In this document: piece after piece, positions 8,562-19,091 of the stretch | Numbering within the stretch: the stretch's first letter is position 1 | Layout: the number at the start of each line of letters is the position of its first letter | Assembly (NCBI GenBank): GCA_021324795.1 | Contig: JAJPIK010000094.1 | Coordinates: 1 to 64,000 of the forward strand | Length of the DNA: 64,000 nt | Direction of reading: 5' to 3' | From: Chloroflexota bacterium | GTDB taxonomy: Bacteria; Chloroflexota; UBA6077; FW602-bin22; CADDYW01 | The notes under the pieces: generated by a model | The model's input: only the letters and a program-made list of their open reading frames with translations | Told to the model about the DNA's origin: nothing | Database searches by the model: none | Position numbers and translations under genes: made by a program

Positions 8562-9533
8562 CTACACTGGCATTGTGCGCTTGGTATGGGCACGGCCGAG
8601 TTTGGCGGTTTCTTCCCGGTGGCCACCGATCACACGTACACCTTCGTCGATCCGGCTGACCACCGTTTCCGGGGTCTGGCCTTCGAGGAAGGCAACGCCA
8701 TACTTCTTGCACGCCGCCATGATGCGGTCCCGTGCTTCCTGCATCTCCGGCGGGTAGGGCCGCGGCAGCCGAGTGTAGCCGAGGGAGAGGCTCAGGTCGC
8801 CGGGGCCCATCTCGGCGAAGGCGAGGCCCGGCACCGCTAGGATCTCCTCACAGCGCGCCACGCCCTCGGGGCTTTCGAGCTTGATGCCTAGCATCAGCTC
8901 GCCTCGGGGATCCAGCGGCCAGGGATCGCAGCGCTCGGTGTACTCTTCAGATGAGAGCCCCCAGATCGCCGAGGCGGTCGGCTCCGAGCCGCGCCCCCGC
9001 GTGCCGACTCCCAGCCACGGTCGGCCTTCTGGATGGGGCGCTGACTTTCCCGAGCGAGTTTCCCGGGTCGCACCGCCCCGCAGTCGCTCGATCGGCGACG
9101 CACAGGCCGGATCCACCCCTTCGAGGTGGTTCGGATAACGGCACGATTCGACAAAGGCACGCACGGCGTCGACGGTCTCGGCCTGGCACAAGAGGATGCC
9201 GTGAACGCCCCGGCCAAGGATCTGCCGGAACTGCCAGGCGTTGAAGCGAATATTAGCCTCATCAGTGCCGTTTACTGGTGCCTCGACGATCACCGTTGGG
9301 GTGCGGTGTCCCGAATTGGTTGGTCCGCCATCGACCAGTCCCTGCATGTAGGCGGCCAGGCCGGCCATATCGAAGCACCCGTGCTCCATGCCAACGTTAA
9401 TGTAGTCGGCCCAGGTGTGGGCATCCTTCTTTCCTTGCTCGTAGGTGAGAACGTGTCCGGTGTGACCGCCAACGTAGTAGACGGGCTGATCCTGCTCCAG
9501 TAGCTCGACGGCACGGTTGATTCGACTCGCCAC
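8562..9533 (-). CDS. HpcH/HpaI-family aldolase with an internal insertion
   Basis: 323 residues. Family marks: GVHGILLCQAETVDAVRAF in the middle, the metal-binding Glu in GIKLESPEG, the Asp in AEMGPGDLSLSLGY, and YGVAFLEGQ near the end. Class II aldolases of this type cleave 2-keto-3-deoxy acids to pyruvate and an aldehyde. A segment of about 28 residues (SPIERLRGG...HPEGRPW, around 9020-9110) is not part of the family as I know it and interrupts the glycine-rich stretch before RGRGS; the frame is kept. The gene abuts the convergent enolase end to end (8561/8562), and a shared role in sugar-acid degradation is inferred. Confidence 0.8.
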   Translation of the reverse strand: MASRINRAVELLEQDQPVYYVGGHTGHVLTYEQGKKDAHTWADYINVGMEHGCFDMAGLAAYMQGLVDGGPTNSGHRTPTVIVEAPVNGTDEANIRFNAWQFRQILGRGVHGILLCQAETVDAVRAFVESCRYPNHLEGVDPACASPIERLRGGATRETRSGKSAPHPEGRPWLGVGTRGRGSEPTASAIWGLSSEEYTERCDPWPLDPRGELMLGIKLESPEGVARCEEILAVPGLAFAEMGPGDLSLSLGYTRLPRPYPPEMQEARDRIMAACKKYGVAFLEGQTPETVVSRIDEGVRVIGGHREETAKLGRAHTKRTMPV

Positions 9534-9749
9534 GATATTCTCCTCTTTAACTCAATCTCAATCTGCTCAATCTGCGGTCCGCTGTCCCGCTCGATGCCGC
9601 GCTCAGGATAACACAAATCCGGAGCGGCGAGCCAGACCTCCGCGCGGAGATCCGGAAATAATCACGAGAGGGAATTTCCGAGGAGAAGTGATACACTGAT
9701 GAATTGAAAAGCCAACGGCTCGAATATCCTTGACTGTGAGGGAATGACG

Positions 9750-11141
9750 ATGGCGACAAAAGCAGCGGTGATGCAGTCGATCAATCCGGCGACCGAAGAA
9801 GTGCTCAAAGAGTATCCCGAAATGACCGACACCGAGGTAGAGGGAGCGTTGGCCCAAGCCCACGCGGCGTACGTGAAATGGCGAACCACCTCGTTTGCTG
9901 AGCGCGCCGAGAAGCTGCGTACCGCGGCGAATTACCTTCGCGCTCACAAAGCCGAGCTCGGACGCTTGATCACATTGGAAATGGGCAAGCCAATCGTCCA
10001 AGCCGAGGCCGAGGTCGAAAAGTCAGCCTGGGGCTGCGACTACTACGCCGAGAACGCCGCGAAGATGCTTGCCGACGAGCACATCCCCACGACTGGCCAG
10101 GATAGCTACGTCGCCTACACGCCGATGGGTGTCGTCCTGGCAATCATGCCGTGGAACTTCCCGATGTGGCAGGTCTTCCGGCCAATCGCTCCGGCGGTGA
10201 TGGCTGGCAACGCTCTCGTCCTCAAGCACGCCTCGAACGTGCCCCAATGCGCCCTGGCAATCGAACAGGTGATGAAGGAAGCAGGCTTCCCAGAAGGACT
10301 CTTCCGTACTTTGCTCGTCGGCGGACGGCGGGTCGAGCGGATCATCGAGGATCCCCGGGTGCGCATCGTTACCTTGACTGGATCGGAGGCAGCAGGACGC
10401 CAGGTCGCCGCGGCGGCGGGCCGTGCCTTGAAGAAGACGGTCCTCGAGCTCGGAGGCTCGGATCCCTTCATCGTACTCGCCGACGCCGACCTCGACCTGG
10501 CCGCGAAAGTCGGCGCGGTCGCCCGCAACCAGAACAGTGGCCAGAGCTGCATCGCCGCCAAGCGCTTCCTCGTCGAGGAATCGGTCGCTAACGAATTCGA
10601 GGAGCGCTTCGTCGCAGCGGTGAAGGCAATGAAGGTTGGCGATCCCCTCGATCGGTCAACCAGCATCGGTCCCCTCGCGCGCAACGACCTGCGCGACACT
10701 CTCGAGCAGCAGGTTCAGGCTTCGGTTGCTCAGGGTGCCAAGATCGTCATGGGTGGGGAACGCCTGCCTGGCCGTGGCTACTACTTCGCGCCGACGATCC
10801 TCAGCAACGTCACCCCATCGATGACAGTATTCCGCGAGGAAACGTTCGGACCCGCTGCGGCGGTGATTCGGGTAAAAAACGCCGAGCAAGCTATCGCATA
10901 CGCCAACGACTCGCTCTATGGCCTCGGCGCGAGTATTTTCTCCCAGGATCTCGAGAAGGCCCAGAAGCTCGCCCGGTTCATCGAGTCCGGCCAGGTCTTC
11001 ATCAACGGCATGGTTGCCTCGGACCCACGCCTACCCTTCGGCGGGGTCAAGGCGAGCGGCTACGGTCGAGAGCTTGGCGTCTTCGGCATCCGCGAAATGG
11101 TGAACATTCAGACGATCTGGATAGGGCCGGCCAGTAAGTAA
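9750..11141 (+). CDS. NAD(P)-dependent aldehyde dehydrogenase, succinate-semialdehyde dehydrogenase-like
   Basis: 463 residues from ATG 9750, chosen because GAGGG lies seven bases upstream (ATG 9744 is too close). Typical ALDH motifs: PWNFPMWQ, the nucleotide-binding TLTGSEAAGR, the general-base Glu in LELGGSDPF, the nucleophile Cys in NSGQSCIAAKRF, and EETFGP. The short length and the NSGQSCIA box resemble GabD1-type succinate-semialdehyde dehydrogenases, but substrates vary widely. In this setting it could oxidise a semialdehyde released from sugar-acid cleavage. A TGATACACT extended -10-like element lies near 9690. Confidence 0.88.
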   Translation: MATKAAVMQSINPATEEVLKEYPEMTDTEVEGALAQAHAAYVKWRTTSFAERAEKLRTAANYLRAHKAELGRLITLEMGKPIVQAEAEVEKSAWGCDYYAENAAKMLADEHIPTTGQDSYVAYTPMGVVLAIMPWNFPMWQVFRPIAPAVMAGNALVLKHASNVPQCALAIEQVMKEAGFPEGLFRTLLVGGRRVERIIEDPRVRIVTLTGSEAAGRQVAAAAGRALKKTVLELGGSDPFIVLADADLDLAAKVGAVARNQNSGQSCIAAKRFLVEESVANEFEERFVAAVKAMKVGDPLDRSTSIGPLARNDLRDTLEQQVQASVAQGAKIVMGGERLPGRGYYFAPTILSNVTPSMTVFREETFGPAAAVIRVKNAEQAIAYANDSLYGLGASIFSQDLEKAQKLARFIESGQVFINGMVASDPRLPFGGVKASGYGRELGVFGIREMVNIQTIWIGPASK

Positions 11142-11283
11142 CAAATCCTAACGGTGGAACAGGACGTGCGGTGAACCGCGATGGAGCGGGAAAGTACCCA
11201 CGGAAAGACAGCCCAGACGCTCGCGGGTATCCCGGTCGGATCAGCCAAGAAGCGCTGGGCGACCTCTTTCATAAAGGTGTCGA

Positions 11284-12003
11284 ATGACAACCACACCACC
11301 GACAACCGGCTGTCCCACCTCCCGACGCACCTTTTCCCCTCGCACTGAGCAGACGATCGAAGTCCTGGTCTTTCTGTTCTTGATCGTGCCGTCGCTGATC
11401 CTTTCACTCTTTGCAGTGCCGGAAGGAGGAGTTGACTTTATCGTCGTCGCCCTCTCGACGATTTTTCGCGACCTCGGTCTGGTAGCCTTGATCGTGTTCT
11501 TTCTTTGGCGCAACAGCGAGCCACTCTCGCAGATTGGCTGGACGTCTCGTAACGCCTGGAAAGAGATCGCGCTCGGCATCATACTCTTTGTTCCCACGTT
11601 CGTTGCTACCGATTTCCTGGAGCAGCTCCTGCGCGCCGCCGGCCTCTCGTCCCCATCCACGTTGCCCGCGTTCCTCACGCCCTCCACCGGAGCGCAGTTC
11701 GTTCTCGCCGCGGTTCTGGTCGTAGTCGTCGCCATCGCCGAGGAGACAATCTTCCGAGGCTACCTGATTCTCCGTTTCGAGGAGACGACCGGCATTCCGC
11801 TCATTTCAGTCCTCCTGTCGGCAATCATCTTCTCAGTCGGCCACGGCTACGAAGGTAGCGCGGGCGTGATCACCGTGGGGGTCATGGGCATTATCTTCGC
11901 CCTCGTCTACCTCTGGCGCCGTAGCCTAGTCGCGCCGATCACGATCCATTTCTTGCAAGACTTCCTTGGCATCGTACTCCTCCCGCTGCTTGGGATCAGG
12001 TGA
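11284..12003 (+). CDS. CPBP-family intramembrane metalloprotease
   Basis: 239 residues with about six to seven hydrophobic helices. The family motifs EETIFRGYL (EExxxR), FSVGHGYEG (His in FxxxH) and ITIHFLQDF (third motif) are all present. Members are Rce1-like glutamate/zinc-dependent membrane proteases, some linked to bacteriocin immunity; nothing nearby indicates a substrate. ATG 11284 follows a weak AAAGGTG site. It stands alone between the aldehyde dehydrogenase and the convergent peptide transporter operon. Confidence 0.85.
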   Translation: MTTTPPTTGCPTSRRTFSPRTEQTIEVLVFLFLIVPSLILSLFAVPEGGVDFIVVALSTIFRDLGLVALIVFFLWRNSEPLSQIGWTSRNAWKEIALGIILFVPTFVATDFLEQLLRAAGLSSPSTLPAFLTPSTGAQFVLAAVLVVVVAIAEETIFRGYLILRFEETTGIPLISVLLSAIIFSVGHGYEGSAGVITVGVMGIIFALVYLWRRSLVAPITIHFLQDFLGIVLLPLLGIR

Positions 12004-12047
12004 GAGCGGAAGAGGAATTAGGTGAATTCCCCTCTCCCGCCTCCCCC

Positions 12048-14183
12048 TTACGTCTTCGTCTGATAGAACTGCTCCGGCGCGGCTGGGCCCGGGTTCGGAT
12101 AGAGCCAGGAGCCGAACATTGTCTTCGGGACGTTGTGGAAGTTGTTCTTGACGATACCGTAGCCATTCACCGGCGTAGCGATACCAATCGCCCAGAACTG
12201 ATCGGCGGCGATGTCGAGAATCTGCTGCATCAGCTTCTTTTGCTGCGCCGGATCCGCGGTGACTTTGATCTGATCGTAGAGTGCTTGCTGCTGGGCCGCG
12301 GCATCACTCGGCTTCTCCCCCTTCTTGCCGCCGGTGACCCACCACCAGTACCAGGCCGTCGCGAAGTTCGATTCGTGGCTGAAGGGGAAGAACCAGCGCA
12401 TCTCGAGTGGGCCTTCCATACCGCCATCGCCGCCCCAGACGTTTGCATCGTGCTGCCAGGCATCCTTGCGAGTGTAGAAGAGCGAGCGATCCTCGGTCTT
12501 CACCTGCATGTCGACGCCTACCGCTTTCCAATACTTCTGGATGAGCTGGAGTGCGTCGATCCACTCGGTCGAGCCGGTCGTAACTTCCATGTTGATAGAC
12601 AACGGCTTGCCGTCCGGGCGCAGACGAATCCCGTTCGCATCCTTTTTGTTCAGGCCGATCTTATCGAGCAGATCGTTGGCGGCCTTAGGATCGTAGGTCA
12701 GGTACTGAGTCGCGAGCTTCTCGACGTTGTAACCCGCCTGATCGAGCGGCGCGAGCTGACGGGGCTGCCCCTGCTTGAGGTAGATCAAATCGATGATCTC
12801 AGCCCGATTGATCGCCTGCGACATCGCGGCCCGGAAGTCCTTGGTCTGGAAGATCTTCTTCAGGACCGGATCCGGGTGGTTCAAATTGAAAGCGATTGCC
12901 ATGACATTCGTCGATGAACTGATCGTGCTAAAGAAGCCGTAGTTGCCTTTTTGCTGGTTCTGGGTAAAGACCGCCTTATTCTGGTTCGTCGCGATCGACC
13001 GATCCATCATGTCGATCTCGCCATTGAGCGCCTTGAGAACCAGCTCTTCTGGCTTCTGGTAGTAGTAGTAGACGAGCTGGTCGAGGTAAGGAAGCTGATT
13101 CCCCGTGGGGTCGACTTTCCAGTAGTACGGGTTACGTACGGCGGTGAGCTGCTGGAGGGACTGATCGATTCCTTGTTGGAGTGCCCAGGCGAAGTACGTC
13201 GGCAATTCCGGGTTGAACCAGCGGCCATTGACCTGGTTGGGATTGTTCCAGACCTTCGCTTGAAAAAGGGCAACCCAATCACTCGCGTTGTTTTGCTTGA
13301 CGAGCTGGTCGATGTTCGGATTGTACTTCTTGTGAAACTGCTTGGCGTACTTCGACGGAACGATCCAGCCGATGCCGTTGGGCGTCGCGAGATTCTGCAA
13401 CAGTAATCCGTTCGGCTTGACGAACGCCATCGTAAACGTGTAATCGTCGACCTTGGTAATCTTGCCTGGCTTGCCATCAATCGTGAACCAACTGGGGGGT
13501 GGGTTCTCGGAGTTGGTGAGCTCCGGGTTGAGAATGATGTCTTCGTACCAGAAAAGGATGTCATCGGTCGTAAGTGGATCGCCGTTCGACCACTTCACAC
13601 CTTTGCGCAGATACCAGGTAAACTCGCTGCCATCGGATGAGACTTCCCATCTACTCGCCAGGTTGGGGATGATCTTCTGCCATTGCAAATCCCAGCGAAC
13701 CAGACCCTCGTAGCCAAGAGTGCGAGTCATCCAAGCGCTATCAGCCTTGCCCATCTCTCCTGAATGCCAGGCACCACCGTAAACGCCAACCTGCTCTTGG
13801 GGCGTGATCACCAGCGGATCCTGGGGCAAGCGCTGCTCAACTGGCGGCAGCTTGCCGGCCTTGACCTGATCGGCGAGGGCGGGTGCCTCGTTGAACTTGG
13901 TTGGCACGGCAGCGGCCACGGTGGTCGGCGCCGCGGCCGGCGTCGCCTGGCTAATCGTAATCGGATTGGCGGCCGTGGTGGGTGGTGGCGCCGTGGTCGG
14001 CTGGGCGGTCGGCGCCGTCGGTGCAGCCCCGGACGACGCTGCTGCGCTGGTCGGCGCCGCGGTCGACTCGCCTGGCCCGGTTCCACAGGCTGCCAGTAGC
14101 GCACTCGCTGCGAGAACACCACTGGCGAACAGGCTACTTCGAACCAACGTACGTCGCGATAGCTTGGATCCGGTTACCGTCAT
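12048..14183 (-). CDS. Family 5 (peptide/oligosaccharide) ABC transporter substrate-binding lipoprotein
   Basis: 711 residues. A twin-arginine-like SRRTLVRSS start is followed by a hydrophobic stretch and a lipobox LLAACG (lipidated Cys33). A Ser/Ala/Pro/Thr linker runs to about residue 95, then the large SBP_bac_5 domain ([45 protein letters not shown]). It is an extracellular receptor for oligopeptides, or as often in Chloroflexota and Thermotogota, for oligosaccharides. It is the last gene of the permease-permease-ATPase-receptor operon, and its ATG overlaps the ATPase stop by four bases (ATGA). The length is above the 550-650 usual for the family, owing to the linker and extended loops. 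Confidence 0.92.
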   Translation of the reverse strand: MTVTGSKLSRRTLVRSSLFASGVLAASALLAACGTGPGESTAAPTSAAASSGAAPTAPTAQPTTAPPPTTAANPITISQATPAAAPTTVAAAVPTKFNEAPALADQVKAGKLPPVEQRLPQDPLVITPQEQVGVYGGAWHSGEMGKADSAWMTRTLGYEGLVRWDLQWQKIIPNLASRWEVSSDGSEFTWYLRKGVKWSNGDPLTTDDILFWYEDIILNPELTNSENPPPSWFTIDGKPGKITKVDDYTFTMAFVKPNGLLLQNLATPNGIGWIVPSKYAKQFHKKYNPNIDQLVKQNNASDWVALFQAKVWNNPNQVNGRWFNPELPTYFAWALQQGIDQSLQQLTAVRNPYYWKVDPTGNQLPYLDQLVYYYYQKPEELVLKALNGEIDMMDRSIATNQNKAVFTQNQQKGNYGFFSTISSSTNVMAIAFNLNHPDPVLKKIFQTKDFRAAMSQAINRAEIIDLIYLKQGQPRQLAPLDQAGYNVEKLATQYLTYDPKAANDLLDKIGLNKKDANGIRLRPDGKPLSINMEVTTGSTEWIDALQLIQKYWKAVGVDMQVKTEDRSLFYTRKDAWQHDANVWGGDGGMEGPLEMRWFFPFSHESNFATAWYWWWVTGGKKGEKPSDAAAQQQALYDQIKVTADPAQQKKLMQQILDIAADQFWAIGIATPVNGYGIVKNNFHNVPKTMFGSWLYPNPGPAAPEQFYQTKT

Positions 14184-16447
14184 AACTGCCTCCCTTTTTC
14201 TTCACCGTGGTTAATCGGGCTGCGAGTCCTCGTCTGGGTCCCTTCCCCCAGAGAGAAAATTTTCACATTCCCCTGACTCCCGACCCCCTTCGTGTCTCCT
14301 TCCTGTGCCCCGCGCAAAGTGAGCTTCTCGGCGAAATGGCAGGCCGCGTAGTGCCCGGCGTCAATTTCGCGCAGGGCTGGCCGCTCGACCTTGCAGCGGG
14401 CCTCGACGTAGCGGCAACGGGGATGAAAATAGCAGCCCGGCGGCGGATTGGCCGGATCGGCCACGTCACCTTGGAGAACAATCCGTTGCGCCCGCTGCTC
14501 GGGATCCGGCCGCGGCACTGCCGAAAGTAACGCTTCAGTATAGGGATGCTTCGGCTCACGATAAAGCACTTCGGTCCTGGCAAGCTCGACGACCTGACCG
14601 ACGTACATCACCGCCACCCGATCGCTGATGTATTCAACGACGCTCAGATCGTGGGCGATGAAGAGATAGGTCAGACCAAACTCACTCTGAAAATCTTGCA
14701 AGAGATTCAGAATCTGAGCACGCACCGACACATCGAGTGCCGAGACCGCCTCGTCGCAGACGACCAACCGAGGATTCAAGGAAAGAGCGCGAGCGATACC
14801 AATGCGTTGCCGCTCGCCACCACTGAAGGCGTGAGGATAGCGCCGCATATACTCCGGCCGCAGACCAACTCGCTTCAGCAGGAGGGCGACCCGATCTTCG
14901 AGCTCGCTCCCCTTCGCCACGTTGAACATCAGCAATGGCTCGCCAATAATCTGTAAGACGTTCATACGCGGATTCAGCGAGGAATAGGGATCCTGGAAGA
15001 TCATCCGGATCTCTTTCCGGTAGGGATGGAGCGTCTGGCGATCGGCCCGGGCGAGATCGACCACCGTGCCGTCCGCCCCGCGGTATTTGATCGCCCCATC
15101 GGTTGGCTCGTAAACCCGGAGCACGCAGCGGCTCACCGTCGTTTTGCCGCAGCCGGACTCGCCGACGAGGCCGAGGGTTTCCCCTTCCTGGATTGTCAGT
15201 GCGACGTCGTCGACCGCCTTGACGTAATTTTTGACCCGTTGGAGCAACCCTCGCCTGATTGGAAAGTACATGCGCAGCCCCTCGACCGTGAGAAGCGGCA
15301 CGTCATTGGAGACCGGCGGTTGAGAATCGGGGATCGGATTCCTTTTCTCTCTTACGGGGAGAGAAAGGGAATCCGATCCCCGATCTTCGGATACTTGATC
15401 CCTGATCCCTACCCCCAAAGTCGTGTAGAGCAGACAGCGCACGTCGCGGCCGGGACCGGTGGCGACCGGTCGGGGATCTTCGTGATTGCAGAGGCCAGGG
15501 ATCACCGAGTCGCAGCGAGGATGGAAAGGACAGCCAGAAGGGCGGGCGAAAGGATCGGGCACCATGCCACGGATCGTATTCAGTCGTTCCCGGGCGGCGC
15601 CTCCCACCTTGGGAATCGAGCGAAGCAAAGCACGGGTGTAGGGGTGCTGGGGTTCGCGAAAGAGCTGCTTCACCTCGGCCGTCTCGACGACCCGGCCGAG
15701 GTACATCACCGCGACGTCGTCGGCCATCTCGGCGACGACGCCCAGATCGTGGGTGATCAGCATGATCGCCATGCCGAGACGCTGCTGAAGATCGCGCAGT
15801 AGCTCGAGGATCTGCGCCTGGGTTGTCACGTCGAGCGCGGTGGTCGGCTCGTCGGCAATCAGAAGAGAAGGGCTACAGGCGAGCGCCATGGCGATCATCG
15901 CCCGCTGGCGGAGCCCACCAGAAAGCTGATGAGGATAGGAATCGATGCGGCTTTCCGGATTGGGAATGCCCACCTGGCGCAGTAGCTCGACCGTTCGTTC
16001 ACGCGCCTCTCGTTTCGAAACCGGCAGATGCTGGGTAATGTTCTCAGCGATCTGATTGCCGATTGTATAGAGCGGACTGAGCGAGGTCATCGGCTCCTGG
16101 AAGATCATCGAGATCTCTTTGCCACGAATCGCCCGCATCTCCCGGCTGCTCGGCAGTAGCCTGGCCAGATCGATTGGCTGGCTCTGGACCACGCCATTGC
16201 CGCCAGGCGCCGGGCGCCAGAAGCGAATCTCACCGGCGACGACGCGCCCGGGCGGGTCGACAATCTGGAGGATCGACCGGGCCGTGACGCTCTTTCCGCA
16301 GCCGGACTCGCCAACCACGGCGAGTGTTTCACCGCGCCGGATTGTCAAATGAGCACCGTCAACTGCTTTGACCACGCCTTGATCGAGGAAGAAGTGAGTG
16401 TGCAGATTGGTGACTTGCAGAAGCAAATCGGCGTTTTCCATCGTCAC
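14180..16447 (-). CDS. Fused double ABC ATPase for peptide/oligosaccharide uptake (OppD-OppF type)
   Basis: 755 residues containing two complete ATPases. Half one (about 1-345): Walker A GESGCGKS at 46-53, signature LSGGLRQR, and the OppD-type C-terminal Cys-rich region CPFHPRC. Half two (about 380-707): Walker A GESGCGKT, signature FSGGERQR, and CYFHPRC. The linker (about 355-374) is translated from a large palindrome at 15326-15384. The last 48 residues, after ACHFAE, are a low-complexity tail beyond the family's usual end, also from repeat-like DNA. The two halves are usually separate genes, so loss of a stop and read-through of intergenic DNA is inferred. The start overlaps the upstream permease stop by four bases. 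Confidence 0.92.
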   Translation of the reverse strand: MTMENADLLLQVTNLHTHFFLDQGVVKAVDGAHLTIRRGETLAVVGESGCGKSVTARSILQIVDPPGRVVAGEIRFWRPAPGGNGVVQSQPIDLARLLPSSREMRAIRGKEISMIFQEPMTSLSPLYTIGNQIAENITQHLPVSKREARERTVELLRQVGIPNPESRIDSYPHQLSGGLRQRAMIAMALACSPSLLIADEPTTALDVTTQAQILELLRDLQQRLGMAIMLITHDLGVVAEMADDVAVMYLGRVVETAEVKQLFREPQHPYTRALLRSIPKVGGAARERLNTIRGMVPDPFARPSGCPFHPRCDSVIPGLCNHEDPRPVATGPGRDVRCLLYTTLGVGIRDQVSEDRGSDSLSLPVREKRNPIPDSQPPVSNDVPLLTVEGLRMYFPIRRGLLQRVKNYVKAVDDVALTIQEGETLGLVGESGCGKTTVSRCVLRVYEPTDGAIKYRGADGTVVDLARADRQTLHPYRKEIRMIFQDPYSSLNPRMNVLQIIGEPLLMFNVAKGSELEDRVALLLKRVGLRPEYMRRYPHAFSGGERQRIGIARALSLNPRLVVCDEAVSALDVSVRAQILNLLQDFQSEFGLTYLFIAHDLSVVEYISDRVAVMYVGQVVELARTEVLYREPKHPYTEALLSAVPRPDPEQRAQRIVLQGDVADPANPPPGCYFHPRCRYVEARCKVERPALREIDAGHYAACHFAEKLTLRGAQEGDTKGVGSQGNVKIFSLGEGTQTRTRSPINHGEEKGRQL
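15326..15384. repeat. Large palindrome lying in the coding sequence between the two ATPase halves
   Basis: Arms 15326-15351 and 15359-15384 (26 bases each) pair completely except for one G-T wobble, around a seven-base loop. The outer part reads ATCGGGGATCGGATTCC and the inner part is a TCTCTC/GAGAGA tract. The element is read through in frame as the inter-domain linker. Such a hairpin is what one expects between genes, not within one. Confidence 0.8.
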
Positions 16448-17595
16448 CGTCCATAGGGATCGGCAGCATCGCGCAAGCCGTCGCCGAGGAAGTTCATCGC
16501 TAGCACGGTGATGACTACCGCGAAAGCGGGGATCAGGAGCCAGGGCGCGGTCGCGACTGCCCGGACGTTCTGCGCATCCTGCAGGAGCACCCCCCAGCTC
16601 ACCACCGGTGGCTGGAGGCCGAGGCCGAGGAAGCTCAACGCGGTTTCGCCGAGAATCATCGCTGGAATCGCCAAGGTCACCGAGGCGATGATATGACTGA
16701 GGAACGAAGGCACCATGTGGCGGAAGATGATCCGCCGCTCGCTCGCACCATCGAGCCGGGCCGCCATCACGAAGTCTTCCTCCCGCAGCGAGAGGAAGCG
16801 ACCACGCACGACCCGCGCGAGACCAGTCCAGCCAATCAGCGACAGAATCAACGTAATCGCGAAGTACACCTGGAGTGGCGGCCAGTTCGACGGAACCGCC
16901 GCGGCGATGCCGAGCCAGAGCGGAATCGTCGGCATCGAGCGCAGGAAGTCGATGACGCGCTGGATCAGCTCGTCGATTCGGCCGCCATAGTAGCCAGAGA
17001 TGCCGCCGAGGATGATCCCGAGAATCAGGCTAAAGGCCACGCCCACCAGACCGATCGACATCGAGATGCGCGTTCCGTAGATCAGCCGCGACAGCAGGTC
17101 GTTCCCGAGATGGTCAGCTCCAAGCAGATAGATCCGTTCGTTCGGATCGACCGGCCCAAATAGATGCAGCCGCGATGGAAAGATGCCCCAGAGCTTGTAT
17201 GGGTCACCCTGGACGAAGAGACCCAGGAAGATCCGGTGGCTGTGATCCTCGGTGAAAATCCGGCTGAACGATTGTGGGTCGATCTCGTCTTTGTAGCCGA
17301 AGAGGTAGGGGCCGACGAAGCGGCCGTTGTAGAACACATTGATCATATGCGGCGGCGCATAGGTATAATTGGCAGCGTAATGGTTGGGATCGTAGGGCGC
17401 GAGGAACTCGGCAAAGAGCGCGACCAGATAGATCAGCGCGACGACGACGGCCGAGATGACCGCCAGTCGATGCTTGCGAAATTTCCACCAGATGAGCTGC
17501 CACTGCGAGGCAACGAAGATCCGGGATTCGGCCTCCGCCTCTTCGAGCGAACTGGCCGGTCGAGGCGGAGCGGCGATTGCCGGTTCCAGGTTCAT
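16444..17595 (-). CDS. ABC transporter permease, DppC/OppC family
   Basis: 383 residues. An N-terminal cytoplasmic stretch leads to a first helix ([21 protein letters not shown]) and an extracytoplasmic loop, longer than in plain DppC, up to about residue 185. [20 protein letters not shown] is the OppC_N/BPD_transp signature, and the EAA loop is [22 protein letters not shown]. About six helices in total. It pairs with the DppB-type permease encoded four bases upstream; together they form the membrane channel driven by the fused ATPase. Confidence 0.93.
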   Translation of the reverse strand: MNLEPAIAAPPRPASSLEEAEAESRIFVASQWQLIWWKFRKHRLAVISAVVVALIYLVALFAEFLAPYDPNHYAANYTYAPPHMINVFYNGRFVGPYLFGYKDEIDPQSFSRIFTEDHSHRIFLGLFVQGDPYKLWGIFPSRLHLFGPVDPNERIYLLGADHLGNDLLSRLIYGTRISMSIGLVGVAFSLILGIILGGISGYYGGRIDELIQRVIDFLRSMPTIPLWLGIAAAVPSNWPPLQVYFAITLILSLIGWTGLARVVRGRFLSLREEDFVMAARLDGASERRIIFRHMVPSFLSHIIASVTLAIPAMILGETALSFLGLGLQPPVVSWGVLLQDAQNVRAVATAPWLLIPAFAVVITVLAMNFLGDGLRDAADPYGR

Positions 17596-17598
17596 CGG

Positions 17599-18591
17599 CT
17601 ACTCCAAGCGAATGCGCGGGTCGAGCCAGGCGAGGAGAATATCCGAGAGTAGAGTTCCAATGACAGTGAGGACGCTGAGCATCATCACGAAGCTGCCGGC
17701 CAGGTACATATCCTTAGTCTGCAACGCTTTTAACAGCAACGGTCCATTGATCGGCAAGCCAAGGACGATCGAGACGATGACCGAGCCGGAGATCAGGCTT
17801 GGCAGATGCCAGCCCACCGTACTGACGAATGGATTCAAAGCCTGACGGACCGGGTACTTGATCAGCAGCTTGTACTCCGGCAGCCCTTTGGCCCGGGCCG
17901 TCACCACATAGGGTTTATGCAACTCGTCGAGCAGATTGGCACGCACGATTCGGGTAAGTCCAGCCACGCCACTCGCTCCGATCAAAACGATCGCGATCCA
18001 GATATGCTTCATGAGGTCCCAGAAGCGCGCCAGACTCCAGGGCGCCATCGCGTAGTCCGGTGAGAACAAGCCGCCGACGTCCTGATGGAAAAGCGAGAAC
18101 ATCAAGTACATCAGGACCAGCGCCAGCAGGAAGTCCGGCACGGCCAGGCCCAAGAAACCCAAAAACGTCGCGATGTAGTCGCCGATCGAGTACTGACGAA
18201 CCGCGGAATAAACCCCCAGGGGAAAAGCGACGATCCAGGTAAAGAGCAAAGTACTGATGGAGATGATCAGGGTGAGTCCAAGATTATTCCAGAGAACCTG
18301 GGCCACCGGCTGCTGCCATTCCATCGACTGACCAAAGTCGCCGTGCAGCAGGATGCCGCTCATCCACTTGAAGTACTGCACATAGATCGGCTGGCCCAAG
18401 CCATAGTGATCGGCAAACGCCTGGAGCTGAGCCGGATCGATCGACTCGCCATTCGAGGCCAGGGCGGCCATGTACGACGTCAGATAATCGCCGGGCGGCA
18501 GGTTAATAATTGCAAAGGAGACCATCGAGATAGCGAGCAAAGTCGGAATCAAGAGCAAAAGGCGCCGCGTCATGAATCGCAACATAGCCAA
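17599..18591 (-). CDS. ABC transporter permease, DppB/OppB family
   Basis: 330 residues, six predicted helices. The N terminus TRRLLLLIPTLLAISMVSFAI is the typical first helix; IYVQYFKWMSGILLHGDFGQS and the EAA loop TARAKGLPEYKLLIKYPVRQALNPF are diagnostic of OppB/DppB. First gene of the minus-strand operon (permease, permease, double ATPase, receptor), four bases before the next gene. Transcription probably starts at the strong promoter 18633-18661, with a tandem 8-base repeat between promoter and gene. Confidence 0.93.
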   Translation of the reverse strand: MAMLRFMTRRLLLLIPTLLAISMVSFAIINLPPGDYLTSYMAALASNGESIDPAQLQAFADHYGLGQPIYVQYFKWMSGILLHGDFGQSMEWQQPVAQVLWNNLGLTLIISISTLLFTWIVAFPLGVYSAVRQYSIGDYIATFLGFLGLAVPDFLLALVLMYLMFSLFHQDVGGLFSPDYAMAPWSLARFWDLMKHIWIAIVLIGASGVAGLTRIVRANLLDELHKPYVVTARAKGLPEYKLLIKYPVRQALNPFVSTVGWHLPSLISGSVIVSIVLGLPINGPLLLKALQTKDMYLAGSFVMMLSVLTVIGTLLSDILLAWLDPRIRLE

Positions 18592-18601
18592 GCTCCAGGT
18601 T

Positions 18602-18617
18602 GACCGATCGACCGATC
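18602..18617 (-). promoter_or_regulatory. Tandem GACCGATC repeat in the leader of the peptide-transporter operon
   Basis: Two adjacent copies of GACCGATC (18602-18609, 18610-18617) lie between the promoter and the OppB-type start codon. Their placement just downstream of the -10 element would suit a repressor site; no regulator is identified. Confidence 0.4.
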
Positions 18618-18632
18618 CGTTCAGTAAAAATT

Positions 18633-18661
18633 AGTATAGGTACCCCATGGGAGCGCGTCAA
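18633..18661 (-). promoter_or_regulatory. Sigma-70-type promoter of the peptide/oligosaccharide ABC operon
   Basis: On the minus strand, TTGACG (18661-18656) and TATACT (18638-18633) are separated by exactly 17 bases. Both hexamers are close to consensus, and the element sits about 40 bases before the first gene of the operon. Confidence 0.75.
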
Positions 18662-19091
18662 TACACAAAAGATTGCGCAAAGCGGGGAGTAACCAGGAGA
18701 ACCGATACCGAGAGGCCCGAACCTCCGAGGCAGAGAGAACATAGAGAACCAATCAATGCCCTTTGGCAATACCCTTTGGAGGCATCGCGTGATATTGTCT
18801 TCCTATCGTGCAAGAGGGGGACAAAGGCTACGAAGGAAAAGCTGAACCTATGCCTGAGGAGTACGTGATCGTCAAGTTGAAGACAAGAGAATCTTCACTC
18901 CTAATCCCCGAGGCTCACGTGCTTACCTATCTGTGGTTGGTCATCTTTAATCCTACTGTCGCACCTTGTCATTCCGAGGAGCGAAGCGACGACGAATCTC
19001 TCGCGTACCGGGGAGATTCTTCGCTCCCTTTGGTCGCTCAGAATGACAGATTCGCCCAACTGCGGCGGTAGGATTAACCTTGGAGGAAGAA
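18662..19091. other. Intergenic stretch with a widespread-type palindromic repeat, no supported gene
   Basis: Between the transporter promoter and the heparinase-like gene. The open frame 18808-19071 on the plus strand has no recognisable domain and its second half is the palindromic repeat 18967-19048, so it is not annotated as a gene. No strong promoter for the downstream gene was identified here. Confidence 0.45.
18967..19048. repeat. REP/MITE-like inverted repeat of the TGTCATTCCGAG... type
   Basis: Begins TGTCATTCCGAGGAGCGAAG and ends in the approximate reverse complement CGCTCAGAATGACA; inner arms AATCTCTC and GGAGATTCTT face each other. Repeats with exactly this start and end are common in many genomes (known from general experience, not checked here) and are usually non-coding, foldable and multicopy. 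Confidence 0.65.
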
